From NCBI GenBank assembly GCA_903837355.1, contig CAILUI010000364.1:1-64000 (forward strand): DNA of 64,000 nucleotides. Reading direction: 5' to 3'. Source of the DNA: an uncultured Victivallales bacterium (GTDB taxonomy: Bacteria > Verrucomicrobiota > Lentisphaeria > Oligosphaerales > JAFGRS01). A program made the translations under genes and the position numbers. Position 1 is the first letter of the stretch. Every line of letters begins with the position of its first letter. The notes under the pieces were generated by a model. The model was not told the DNA's origin, made no database searches, and worked only from the letters and a program-made list of their open reading frames with translations. Positions 16,729-24,926 of this stretch are shown here, one piece after another.

Positions 16729-18201
16729 TCAGACTCCCAGGCTGAGCAGGTGGCGGATCTCCTCGGGCATGGCCGATTGGGTGGCCATGGCGCGCATCTC
16801 GGCACCGAGGTAACTGCGTTCGAGCAGGATCTTCATGACGGTGACCAGGAACTGCTGCTTATCAGCGGGGAGTTCGGCCAGGCGGCGGAGGCGGTCGCGG
16901 AAGAACTGTCCGGTGGCGCGGTGGAGAGCGTCCCGCAGCTCCGGGATGGTCATGTGTTCGGGCTTGACCACCGGTTCGACGAGGTTGTAGTTGCGGTAAT
17001 CGGTGGTGGCGATGTGGTCTTTCAGTAGTGGGTAGATGTCGGCATAGGGCCAAGGGGTAAGGGCCAGGAAGAAGGCCATATCGGGACCATACCACTTTGC
17101 CAGTTCAACCGTTTCCTGAATAGACGCCGGGGTTTCATCGAGGGTTCCGAGGACGAACGAGGTTTCGCTGACGATGCCGTGGCGGTTGATGAGTTCGATG
17201 GCCTGTTTGGAGCGAGCGACGAGGGTGTCTTTGCGGAAGAGGTCGAGGGTTGCCTGGCGGGTGGCCTCGACGCCGACGTAGATATGGCTGACTCCCGCGG
17301 CCCGGTACTTGGGCAGGAGGGCCTCGTCGCGGACGATGTCGTCGACGCGTGTCTCCATGAGCAGTTCGATGCCGGTCTGTCGTTCGATGAGCAGGTCGAG
17401 GATGCGCTCCCAGCGCGCCGGTTCGACGGTAGGGGTCTCGTCGGCGAGCATGGCCACGCGGACGCCGTAGCGGTCGCGCAGCAGTTCGAGTTCGGCGACG
17501 AAGGCATCGGGCCGGCGGCCGCGCCAGGAGCGTTGCCAGAACTTCTGTTGCGAGCAGAAGGAGCATTGGGCGCGGCAGCCGCGGGAGCTGGAGACGATGG
17601 CCAGGCGTCCGGCGGGTCGCGGGTAGTAGCGGTAGAGCGGCCAGTCGAGGAGGTCGAAGGCCGGCTGCAGCGCATCGAGGTCGGTGGCGAAGGGGCGGGC
17701 GGGCGTGGCACTGGGCTGGCCGTCGCGGCGCCAGGCGATGCCAGCGATCTTGGCGAGGGCGGTGTCGGTGGCGCCGGCGGCGACGGCGCGGATCAGCTCC
17801 TCGATGGTCAGTTCGCCCTCGCCGCGGACGACCACGTCAACGTTGGCGTCGGCAGCGAGGATTTCGGCCCAGCAGAAGGTGGGGTGGACATTGCCGAGGA
17901 CGGTCAGGATGCCGGGGTTGAAGCGTTTGGCGGTGCGACAGACCTCACGGGCGTCGGGTTCGGTGGCCGTAAAGGCGGTGACGGCCACGATGTCGGGGCG
18001 GAAATCGCTGAGGGTCCGAGCGATGTCTGCGTGGGTGTAGAACAGCGACATGGCGTCGCAGATCAGGACCTCGGCACCGGCCGCCCGCGCATGCCCGGCG
18101 ACATAGGCGAGGTTCAGCGGGAGCCAGACGCCGGCGGCCTCGACAACGCCGGAGTGGTAGGGCGGCGTCACGAGCAGGAGGCGCGGGCGGGACGCAGGCA
18201 T
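16729..18201 (-). CDS. BchE-like B12-type radical SAM protein
   Basis: A protein of 490 residues; ATG 18201 has GAGGA eight bases upstream. The N-terminal third (about 1-170) resembles a cobalamin-binding Rossmann domain (LLLVTPPYHSG, LGNVHPTF), without the DxHxxG motif. The radical SAM core has CRAQCSFC (about 208-215) followed by SQQKFW and ADETPT; near the end are TPWPYADIYPLLK and YNLVEPVVKPE. These words are the ones I recall from BchE, the anaerobic Mg-protoporphyrin monomethyl ester cyclase. No chlorophyll gene is present here, so a modified tetrapyrrole or another substrate is possible. It lies 10 bases after the CcsA1 gene on the same strand, so co-expression with cytochrome maturation is likely. 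Confidence 0.8.
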   Translation of the reverse strand: MPASRPRLLLVTPPYHSGVVEAAGVWLPLNLAYVAGHARAAGAEVLICDAMSLFYTHADIARTLSDFRPDIVAVTAFTATEPDAREVCRTAKRFNPGILTVLGNVHPTFCWAEILAADANVDVVVRGEGELTIEELIRAVAAGATDTALAKIAGIAWRRDGQPSATPARPFATDLDALQPAFDLLDWPLYRYYPRPAGRLAIVSSSRGCRAQCSFCSQQKFWQRSWRGRRPDAFVAELELLRDRYGVRVAMLADETPTVEPARWERILDLLIERQTGIELLMETRVDDIVRDEALLPKYRAAGVSHIYVGVEATRQATLDLFRKDTLVARSKQAIELINRHGIVSETSFVLGTLDETPASIQETVELAKWYGPDMAFFLALTPWPYADIYPLLKDHIATTDYRNYNLVEPVVKPEHMTIPELRDALHRATGQFFRDRLRRLAELPADKQQFLVTVMKILLERSYLGAEMRAMATQSAMPEEIRHLLSLGV

Positions 18202-18211
18202 GACCGTTTCC

Positions 18212-19039
18212 TCACTGGAAGTAGGCGGAGTGGAGGGAGGGGATGACGAAGGGCAGGATGAAGACGGTGAGGACGCAGACGCCGAAACAGGCGATGGCGC
18301 CCCAGGCGACCGCGGCGGGGCGCAGTTTGAAGAAGAAGCGGACGTGCAGGAAGATGCCGTAAGCGAGCCAGGTGATAAGGGCCCAGGTTTCGATCGGGTC
18401 CCAGCCCCAGTAGCGGCCCCAGGACTGGTTGGCCCAGATGGCGCCGGCGGCGATGGTGATGGTCCAGAAGATGAGGCCGAAACCGATGAAACGGACCGTA
18501 TACGCTTCCAGGGCGGCGGGGTCGGGCAGGCGGTCGATGAGCGGTCCGCGGCGGCCGCGCTGTTTGAGCAAGAGCAGCACCGCCGTCGCCACCGAGAGCA
18601 GGAAGGCGCCGGCGGCGAGCTTATTGAAGAGGACGTGGAAGACCAGCCAGACGGACCGAAGGGTCGGGGGGAGGTTGCGGATTTCGGGGTTGGCAAAGAG
18701 GCCGAAGGCAAGGCTCAGGAAGATGCAGGGCAGGGCGACCAGGGCAGCGGGTGCGAGGGCCGGCCAGCGCCAGAGGCAGACGAGTAGCATCGCAGCAGCG
18801 ATCCAGGCGTTTGAGGAGAGCACCTCATACTTCATCATGTAGGGCCCGTGACCGGCGGCGAGCCAGCGGACCGCGATGGCGGCGCCATGCGGGACCAGGG
18901 CGAGCGCGGCGGCGAGGGTTCCGAGCCGGTGGCCGCGGGGCCGAGCAAAGAGAATCCCATAGGCCAGCAGGGCGGTCGCGGCGACGTACCCGCCGACGGC
19001 GGCCCAATGGAGTGCGACTTCAAGGGCGAAACGGCTCAC
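18212..19039 (-). CDS. ccsA: CcsA/ResC-type cytochrome c biogenesis protein (short form)
   Basis: A protein of 275 residues starting at GTG 19039, with AAGGAG six bases upstream; no other start has this. About eight hydrophobic helices surround the WWD haem-binding motif WGRYWGWDP (about 205-213), the signature of the CcsA family that presents haem to apocytochromes together with ResB. Conserved-type histidines occur in MLHWAAV-like and FHVLFNK contexts. It is followed directly by the BchE-like gene. It is one of two CcsA paralogues in this island; the other is much longer. Confidence 0.9.
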   Translation of the reverse strand: MSRFALEVALHWAAVGGYVAATALLAYGILFARPRGHRLGTLAAALALVPHGAAIAVRWLAAGHGPYMMKYEVLSSNAWIAAAMLLVCLWRWPALAPAALVALPCIFLSLAFGLFANPEIRNLPPTLRSVWLVFHVLFNKLAAGAFLLSVATAVLLLLKQRGRRGPLIDRLPDPAALEAYTVRFIGFGLIFWTITIAAGAIWANQSWGRYWGWDPIETWALITWLAYGIFLHVRFFFKLRPAAVAWGAIACFGVCVLTVFILPFVIPSLHSAYFQ

Positions 19040-19188
19040 GTGGTCTCCTTGGAGATACTTCGACCGCGGCGGCGTGTCAAAGATGCAGGCGCGACCCGTC
19101 GCCCATCGCCTTGGCCGCAAGTTGACGGGATGCGGGCCGTGGCGGATATTGCGGAGTACCGTCGGAAAACCATCACGACCTGAGGGCA

Positions 19189-20106
19189 ATGCGTATGAAA
19201 CACGTGTTTGTTGGCTGGCTGATTCTCTTCTGTGCGACGCTCGGGGCGGCTCCCGCGCCCGCGCTCACTGGCATCGTCACTGAGGTAGCGTCGGGCGACG
19301 GTTCCACCTATTTCCAGGTGGCGACGGCCGCGGACCGGGTCTGGGTTTACGGCCCCAAAGCCGACATCCGACTGCGCGATACGGTGACGATTCCGACCGA
19401 CACCGTGAAGCGCAAGGTGAGCAGCAAGGAGTTGGACCACGTCTTTCGGGACATTTATTTCGTTGCGGACCTGAGCCCCGTCGTCGACCAGAAGGCCCGT
19501 GCCGCGCTGGCGGCGGTCGCGGCCGTGGACGAAGCGACCGAGCGTGCGGCGGCTCCGACCATGGGCGGCAAGGAGATGCCGGCCGGCCATCCGCAGATAC
19601 CAGGGATGGCCGAGGTGGAGGGCAAGGAGCTGCCCGCCGGCCATCCCGCGATCCCGGGCGCCAAGGCGGCGGGTACGGGTGCGCTGCCGGCGGGCCACCC
19701 GCAGATCCCCGGGCAGGCGCCCGCGGGTCTGCCGGCGGGCCATCCCCAGGTAGGGAGTAAGGCGGCGGTCGCCAGCGCCGAGCCGATTCACGTGACCAAG
19801 GCCGAGGGTGGCAAGACCATCGCGGAGGTCTATGCGCAGAAGGCCGACCTCGCCGGCAAGGAGGTGCTGGTGCGGGGTAAGGTTGTGAAGGCGAAGGGCG
19901 GCATCATGAACCGGACCTGGATCCATCTTCAGGACGGGACTGGCGGCGAAGGCACCAACGATCTGACGGTGACCACGGACGGCGAGCCGCCCGCGGTGGG
20001 TGCCGTCGCCGTGGTACGGGGGACGGTTGCGGTGGCCAAGGACTTTGGCTACGGCTACGTCTACGAGGTCATTGTCGAGACGGCGACGGTGACGGTCGAG
20101 CCCTAA
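19189..20106 (+). CDS. Exported protein with PAGHP repeats and OB-fold-like C-terminal domain
   Basis: A protein of 305 residues with a signal peptide (FVGWLILFCATLGAAPAPA); starts at ATG 19189 or 19195. Residues about 25-100 form a small beta domain. Residues about 130-190 hold four copies of a PAGHPxIPG-like motif (MPAGHPQIPG, LPAGHPAIPG, LPAGHPQIPG, LPAGHPQVG). The last 110 residues have an OB-fold pattern (GKEVLVRGKVVKAKGGIMNRTWIHLQDG) as in NrfJ-like proteins found with multihaem nitrite reductases. It is the only plus-strand gene in the cytochrome island, divergent from ccsA. The repeated His could bind metal or haem; that is inference. Confidence 0.75.
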   Translation: MRMKHVFVGWLILFCATLGAAPAPALTGIVTEVASGDGSTYFQVATAADRVWVYGPKADIRLRDTVTIPTDTVKRKVSSKELDHVFRDIYFVADLSPVVDQKARAALAAVAAVDEATERAAAPTMGGKEMPAGHPQIPGMAEVEGKELPAGHPAIPGAKAAGTGALPAGHPQIPGQAPAGLPAGHPQVGSKAAVASAEPIHVTKAEGGKTIAEVYAQKADLAGKEVLVRGKVVKAKGGIMNRTWIHLQDGTGGEGTNDLTVTTDGEPPAVGAVAVVRGTVAVAKDFGYGYVYEVIVETATVTVEP

Positions 20107-20132
20107 GCTAGCGGGCGTGCTGCGCTCCCGTT

Positions 20133-21968
20133 TCACGCCTTGACCGCGGCCCGCGGTGCGTCGTCGGCGGCGCCCGTAGCGGGCGGTCCTGAGCGGTAGC
20201 GCAGCGCATGGATCAGCATGAAGACCAGCACGATGCCCAGGTCGATGGCGCCAGCCAGGCACATGCGACTGGCGACCGCGCCCATGCCGAATCCATAGCT
20301 ATGTAAGCCGGTGCCCAGGATGTAGTTGACGCCGACGTAGGTCATGATGATCAGCCAGAAGGCCATGATGCTCTTGGCCGCCGTGGCGAACAGGCTGCGC
20401 GCCAGGATGAAATAGGCCATGGCTACGCCGGCCACGGCGAGAGAGGCCGCCTTGCCGAGGGTCAGCGGGGCCAGGCGCGTAGCGATCAGAGCAAAGACGG
20501 CGGGTACCAGAGCCAGGGCGACGAGCAGGGCCCAGCGCGAGCGCCGGCTGCGGTCGAGCCGAACGTGAACGGCGGCCATGTACCCCAGCAGCGCGACCAG
20601 CGACCAGACCTCTTTGGGGTCCCACCCCCAGTAGCGGCCCCAGGAGGAGGCGGCCCACATGCTGCCCGTGGCGATGCCGACCAGCAGCAGCAGGGAGCCG
20701 GCCAGCACATAGCCGTAGTGCAGGCGGTCGAGCGTGGCGATGACCGGTCGGTCTGCCGGCAGCAACGCCGTCGCGGCGATCTGCACATGCGCGATGAGTA
20801 CCGCGATGGCCAGAATGGCGTAGGAGATCATGATCACGGGCACATGGACCGACATCCAGAAGGTGTCCAACAGCACGGGCGCCACCGGCCGGATGAAGGG
20901 GTCCAAGGGCAGGCAGTCGGCCATGCACAGTGCGACCGCGCCGATCGCCGCCGCCGTCAAGGGGACGCTGCGGTGACGGAAGGCGAAAAAGGCGACGACC
21001 GCGAAGGCGGCCGCGCCCCAGCTCAGGAAGAGCAGCGACTCGAAGAAGTTGGAGGCCGGGATGCGGCCGGCGACGGCCCAGCGTAGGCTGAGCGCGTAAG
21101 TGAACATGGCGGTTCCTGCCAGGGTTACAGCGGCGGCGAACAGATCGAAGCTGCGGCGGCGGACGAAGAAGGCGATGGCGGCCAGAGCCGTGGCCAGCGC
21201 CAGGGTGATCCAGGCCTTGCGGTAGAGTCCGAGCTGGTTGTAGCGCACCTCGCTGGCGATGGTCGTAGCGGGGGGCCGATGGGCGGCGGGCAGCTTCTGG
21301 AGTTCAGCGGTGAACGTCGCCGCGGCCAGGGAGAAGGCCCCGTTATCGTCGGCCAGGAAGGCGCTGCCGAGGGCCATCCAGGCGTCGCGTACGGGGGCCA
21401 TCGACGCCTCTTTGGACTGGACCAGCCAGACCACCGTCTGCCAGGCGGCCAAGGGGTCCGTCGGATCTGGGATCAGCCGGATGGAAAGGCCCTGGAAGAC
21501 CTGCTGCAGCGCGACTAACTCCTCGCCGATCTTGCGCACCTTCTGTTGCAGTGCATCCGCCTTTTTTCCCGGCCCCATGCCGCCGGGTCCTCGTAGCAGC
21601 GTCTGGAAGTGCTCGTGTTCGGCGAGGTCGCTGAAGGAGAAGGTGCGCTGCAGAACCGGGAGTTGGATCTCGGCGCGCAGGCTCTCGTTGCGGATCGGGA
21701 TCAGCGGTTCGTGTTGCCAGGCGGTGGCGTCGAAGGTCCAGGCCAGCAGGACCAGCACCGGGTCGCGGCCGGCGTAGCGTTGCGAGCCCGTGACGCTGCC
21801 GACGACGTCGCGGGCGAGCGTGTCGAGGGGCATGTAGCGCCCGTCGTGCTGGACGACGAGGGAGCGTAGCGGAGTGACGTCGATGGATGGGGGCAGGCCG
21901 GCGGCGTCGGCACGGGTGAGCGTGAGCGCCAGCAGCGCAGCGGCCGGTAGTAACAGGGATGTACGCAT
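20133..21968 (-). CDS. ccsA: CcsA-type cytochrome c biogenesis protein with large N-terminal extracytoplasmic domain
   Basis: A protein of 611 residues; ATG 21968 is preceded by GAGAGGA. A signal peptide precedes a soluble domain of about 230 residues opening with VVQHDGRYMPLDTLARDVVG, a pattern seen in long CcsA proteins of Bacteroidetes and PVC bacteria. The second half is membrane helices with the WWD motif WGRYWGWDP (about 441-449), TFWMSVHVPVIM before it and HSYGFG near the end. It closes the unit that begins with the NHL1 gene and lies 50 bases after the 12-haem gene, so it probably serves haem attachment to those cytochromes. Confidence 0.9.
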   Translation of the reverse strand: MRTSLLLPAAALLALTLTRADAAGLPPSIDVTPLRSLVVQHDGRYMPLDTLARDVVGSVTGSQRYAGRDPVLVLLAWTFDATAWQHEPLIPIRNESLRAEIQLPVLQRTFSFSDLAEHEHFQTLLRGPGGMGPGKKADALQQKVRKIGEELVALQQVFQGLSIRLIPDPTDPLAAWQTVVWLVQSKEASMAPVRDAWMALGSAFLADDNGAFSLAAATFTAELQKLPAAHRPPATTIASEVRYNQLGLYRKAWITLALATALAAIAFFVRRRSFDLFAAAVTLAGTAMFTYALSLRWAVAGRIPASNFFESLLFLSWGAAAFAVVAFFAFRHRSVPLTAAAIGAVALCMADCLPLDPFIRPVAPVLLDTFWMSVHVPVIMISYAILAIAVLIAHVQIAATALLPADRPVIATLDRLHYGYVLAGSLLLLVGIATGSMWAASSWGRYWGWDPKEVWSLVALLGYMAAVHVRLDRSRRSRWALLVALALVPAVFALIATRLAPLTLGKAASLAVAGVAMAYFILARSLFATAAKSIMAFWLIIMTYVGVNYILGTGLHSYGFGMGAVASRMCLAGAIDLGIVLVFMLIHALRYRSGPPATGAADDAPRAAVKA

Positions 21969-22018
21969 GCGATCCTCTCGGTGGTGATGATGGTGGTGGT
22001 GGCGGCGACCTACGCAGG

Positions 22019-23800
22019 TCAACGCGACCGGTTTCCTGAGCGGGTCTTGGCGGCGTTGCGTTTCGACTCGGGTTGACGGGTGTGCGAATAGGTTTGCTGA
22101 TCGTGCTCGCGGCCGTGGCAGCGCAGTGTGCAATTGCCCTCGAGCTGGCCGGTATCGCGGAAGCCGAGGCTACCCCCGGCGGCCCGCGAGACCACGGCGC
22201 TGGCGAAGTTGATCAGGTTCGTGTGGTCGCCGCCGCTGCCGGCGGGAACGCCGTGGGGGTCATGGCAAACGGCGCACGGGGTCTTCTGGTCGACGATATG
22301 GCGGCGGTGTTCCGGGAAGCTCTCATTGCCGAGGATGCTGGTACGGAGGTGGCACTTGTAGCACAGGGCGTAGGCCTGGTCGGATTCCGGGGTGGCATCG
22401 GCGGTTGCATAGTTGCGTTCCAGCAGGACGTCATGGATGGAGCCGTGCGGTCCATCGGGGCCGACGCCGCCGGCGCGGGGGCCAGCGTCGTTGTTGTGGC
22501 AGTCGGTGCAGCGCAGTCTGGCGTCCCGCGACAGGGTTGGGTCAAGGCTGATAGTGCGAGCCGAGCCGGCCACGCCCTCGAGTATGGGGTGACGGCTCTG
22601 GCTGCCGGCGCCGAGTTCCTGGCGCAGGCCGGTGGTGACGACATCGCGGCCGATGCGACCGCTGACGGTCCCGGACACGTCTCCGTGACACTTGAAGCAC
22701 ACTTCGTACTCATAGGTGGCCTTGTCCAGCGGCACGCCGGAGGCCCCCAGCCCGCGCATCTGCGCCAGGGTGGCGCCGAGGGGGATATAGGTGGAGGGGC
22801 GGCCGTGGTCGGCGGACGCGGCATGGGGATTGTGGCAGTCCGAGCATTCGACATGGCGGCGCATGTTGGCAGAGGTCTCGGTCGGGTCGTGTACGCCGAG
22901 GGTGCGGGTCGGGTCATGGGCGCTACGCTTCTGGATCTCGCGGCGGATATCGGCCCGCGCCACCTGGCCACTATGGCAGAGCAGGCAGTTCGCTTCTTCC
23001 TCGGCGAGGATCAGGAGGCGTTCGTGGCCGCGCGCCGAGTGTGGCCGATGGCAGCTTCGGCAGGCGTTTTCGGCGACCGTGGCGTAGGGCCAGCCGGCCG
23101 GATGGCCGCCCGAGACGGCGGCGCGGGACTGCTGGTGGGACGATTCCAGCCAGCCGTCCAGGCGGTGGCAGGTGATGCAGAGTTCGCCGTTGCGGTCGCT
23201 CTTGGTGAGGAAGCTGCCCCAGCGGTCTTCGTGGGGGTCGTGGCAGGTGGTGCACTGGACATTCCTGTCTTTGTCCAGCGCCACGGCGTCTGGCAGCAGC
23301 GAGGGGTCGATCAGTTGGGTGTCCTGGGCCGCCAGTCCGGAGGTATAGGCGAAGCTGATGGGGTGATCGTCGGAGAGGTCCGTTCCGAGGTTGCTGAGGG
23401 AGGACGCCGGCATGGGGTTGGCCTGGAGGCCTGCCGACCCGCTGCCGGCCGGAGTGCCCATGGCGATGGTGCCATCGTGACAGCTCAGGCACATCTTGCT
23501 GGTACCGGTAGGCTGACCGGGCTTGGCGTCCAGGGTGGAGGATGCGTAGATGCGGTAGCTGGCCGGCGCTGGCGCCTTGGCCCACAGGGCGCTCTTTCCG
23601 CGGGCGTTGTGGGGCGAGTGGCAGAAGCCGCACAACTCGCCGCTGGCGCGGCCCGACACCGCCGCCTTGCCGGTTGCAGCGAGGTTGTGTTTGGTCTGGC
23701 CAACGCGCCCTTCGTGGGCCTGGGCGGCACCGGTCGCGAGGGCGAGCGCCGCGAGCCCTGCCTGGAGGCAGCTGTAGACGTCGTGTCTAGGGGGTCGCAT
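22019..23800 (-). CDS. Dodecahaem c-type cytochrome, exported
   Basis: A protein of 593 residues with a signal peptide (LQAGLAALALATGAAQA). Twelve haem sites: CGFCH, CLSCH, CTTCH, CITCH, CRSCH, CLLCH, CSDCH, CFKCH, CTDCH, CYKCH and CAVCH, plus one CX3CH, CTLRCH, at bases 22115-22132. Many are of the doubled CXXCH type with SPH or DPH after the motif, and many extra histidines are available as distal ligands. ATG 23800 lies within the end of the upstream NHL2 gene, a 14-base overlap. The C-terminal tail is short and basic. Likely a periplasmic or outer-surface electron carrier working with the barrel encoded two genes upstream. Confidence 0.9.
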   Translation of the reverse strand: MRPPRHDVYSCLQAGLAALALATGAAQAHEGRVGQTKHNLAATGKAAVSGRASGELCGFCHSPHNARGKSALWAKAPAPASYRIYASSTLDAKPGQPTGTSKMCLSCHDGTIAMGTPAGSGSAGLQANPMPASSLSNLGTDLSDDHPISFAYTSGLAAQDTQLIDPSLLPDAVALDKDRNVQCTTCHDPHEDRWGSFLTKSDRNGELCITCHRLDGWLESSHQQSRAAVSGGHPAGWPYATVAENACRSCHRPHSARGHERLLILAEEEANCLLCHSGQVARADIRREIQKRSAHDPTRTLGVHDPTETSANMRRHVECSDCHNPHAASADHGRPSTYIPLGATLAQMRGLGASGVPLDKATYEYEVCFKCHGDVSGTVSGRIGRDVVTTGLRQELGAGSQSRHPILEGVAGSARTISLDPTLSRDARLRCTDCHNNDAGPRAGGVGPDGPHGSIHDVLLERNYATADATPESDQAYALCYKCHLRTSILGNESFPEHRRHIVDQKTPCAVCHDPHGVPAGSGGDHTNLINFASAVVSRAAGGSLGFRDTGQLEGNCTLRCHGREHDQQTYSHTRQPESKRNAAKTRSGNRSR

Positions 23801-24926
23801 GGCTGGCGCCTGCCTTCGTGTACTGGAACACCTGGACTCTGCCATTGTAGGTGTCGCAGACCCAGATACGGTCGTGCGCATCGATGGCGATGCCGCCGGG
23901 AAGGGCAAACTGGCCGGCGCCCTTGCCCTCACTGCCCACGGTGAGGAGGAGTTGCCCGTCAGGGGCGAAGATCTGGATGTTCTCGAAACGCGCATCGACG
24001 ACGTAGATATGTCCGTCGCTATCGAGGGCCACGCCCTTGGGGAGTGCCAGGTCGCCAGGGGCATCGCCCAATTGCCCGATGGCCGTCAGCGGTTGGCCGC
24101 TGGGCGTCAACGACTGTACGCGGCCGTTGCCGGCGTCCACGACCCAGAGGACCCCGCTGGCCCAGGCGATATCCACCGGGAAGTTGAACTGTCCCGGGTC
24201 CGTACCGCGGCTGCCGATGACCCGGCGGAGCGCGCCGTCGCGGCCGAAGGCTTTGATGTCGTGCGTGCTGCTATCCACGACATAGATCGTGGCGCTCTCC
24301 GGGTCGTAGGCGGCGGCGACCGGGCGCTGCAGCACCTCCGCTGTCTCGAGTCTGCCGAGGAAGTCGCCGGTGGTGGCGCTGAGGCGGTAGACCGCGCCGG
24401 CTTCCGAATCGCAGACGAGGATGGAATCATCGGGGCCGCAGGCCACTCCCACGGGGCTGAGCAGGCGGGCCTCGCCGGCCTGTTCGATGTGCAGGTAGAG
24501 GCGGCGCTCCACGTCCAGCAGGTGGACGCAGTTCCCGCCAGGATCGGCGATCCAGAGCCGCCCGTCGCTGGCGACGGCAAGATCGCGCGGGCCCTGCAGT
24601 GCCTGCGGCCGTCCGGCGCCGACGAGAAGACGCGCCAGCCGGCGAGGCAGTGGGACCGTGGGATGGAGATCCGTCGCCGCCTGCAACTGGCCGACGTAGC
24701 GGATCCGCTCCGGGGAGCCGTCGTCGGGCCAGGCCAGGCCGGGGGTCACGGGCCCGAAGACCGGCCTTGGGGTGGCGCAGCCCGCGGCCAGGACGAGGCA
24801 GAGGAGCAGAGGCGCGGCGGTCGGGACTGACGCTGGCGGTCGGGGGCCGCCCGTCCTCGTCCCTGCTGCCACGGCAGGCTGTCCGTCGGTCCGTGCCGCG
24901 CTGTTTGTCCAGGTGCCGCCGTGCAT
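23787..24926 (-). CDS. NHL-repeat lipoprotein (NHL2)
   Basis: A protein of 379 residues. After a long N-terminal region a hydrophobic stretch ends in the lipobox LAAGC (Cys50), so it is probably anchored to a membrane outside the cytoplasm. The rest is a six-bladed propeller of NHL repeats, with strands such as GPRDLAVASDGRLWIAD and LPKGVALDSDGHIYVVDA. The start codon overlaps the barrel gene's stop as TGATG (24928-24924). NHL proteins are also found beside extracellular cytochromes of Geobacter; a role in assembly or docking is inferred. Confidence 0.85.
   Translation of the reverse strand: MHGGTWTNSAARTDGQPAVAAGTRTGGPRPPASVPTAAPLLLCLVLAAGCATPRPVFGPVTPGLAWPDDGSPERIRYVGQLQAATDLHPTVPLPRRLARLLVGAGRPQALQGPRDLAVASDGRLWIADPGGNCVHLLDVERRLYLHIEQAGEARLLSPVGVACGPDDSILVCDSEAGAVYRLSATTGDFLGRLETAEVLQRPVAAAYDPESATIYVVDSSTHDIKAFGRDGALRRVIGSRGTDPGQFNFPVDIAWASGVLWVVDAGNGRVQSLTPSGQPLTAIGQLGDAPGDLALPKGVALDSDGHIYVVDARFENIQIFAPDGQLLLTVGSEGKGAGQFALPGGIAIDAHDRIWVCDTYNGRVQVFQYTKAGASHATP

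Noticed and set aside
21970-22010. Histidine run upstream of the long CcsA
   Set aside because: It arises from a GGT/GAT-rich leader read in frame; the real start at 21968 has a ribosome site and signal peptide.
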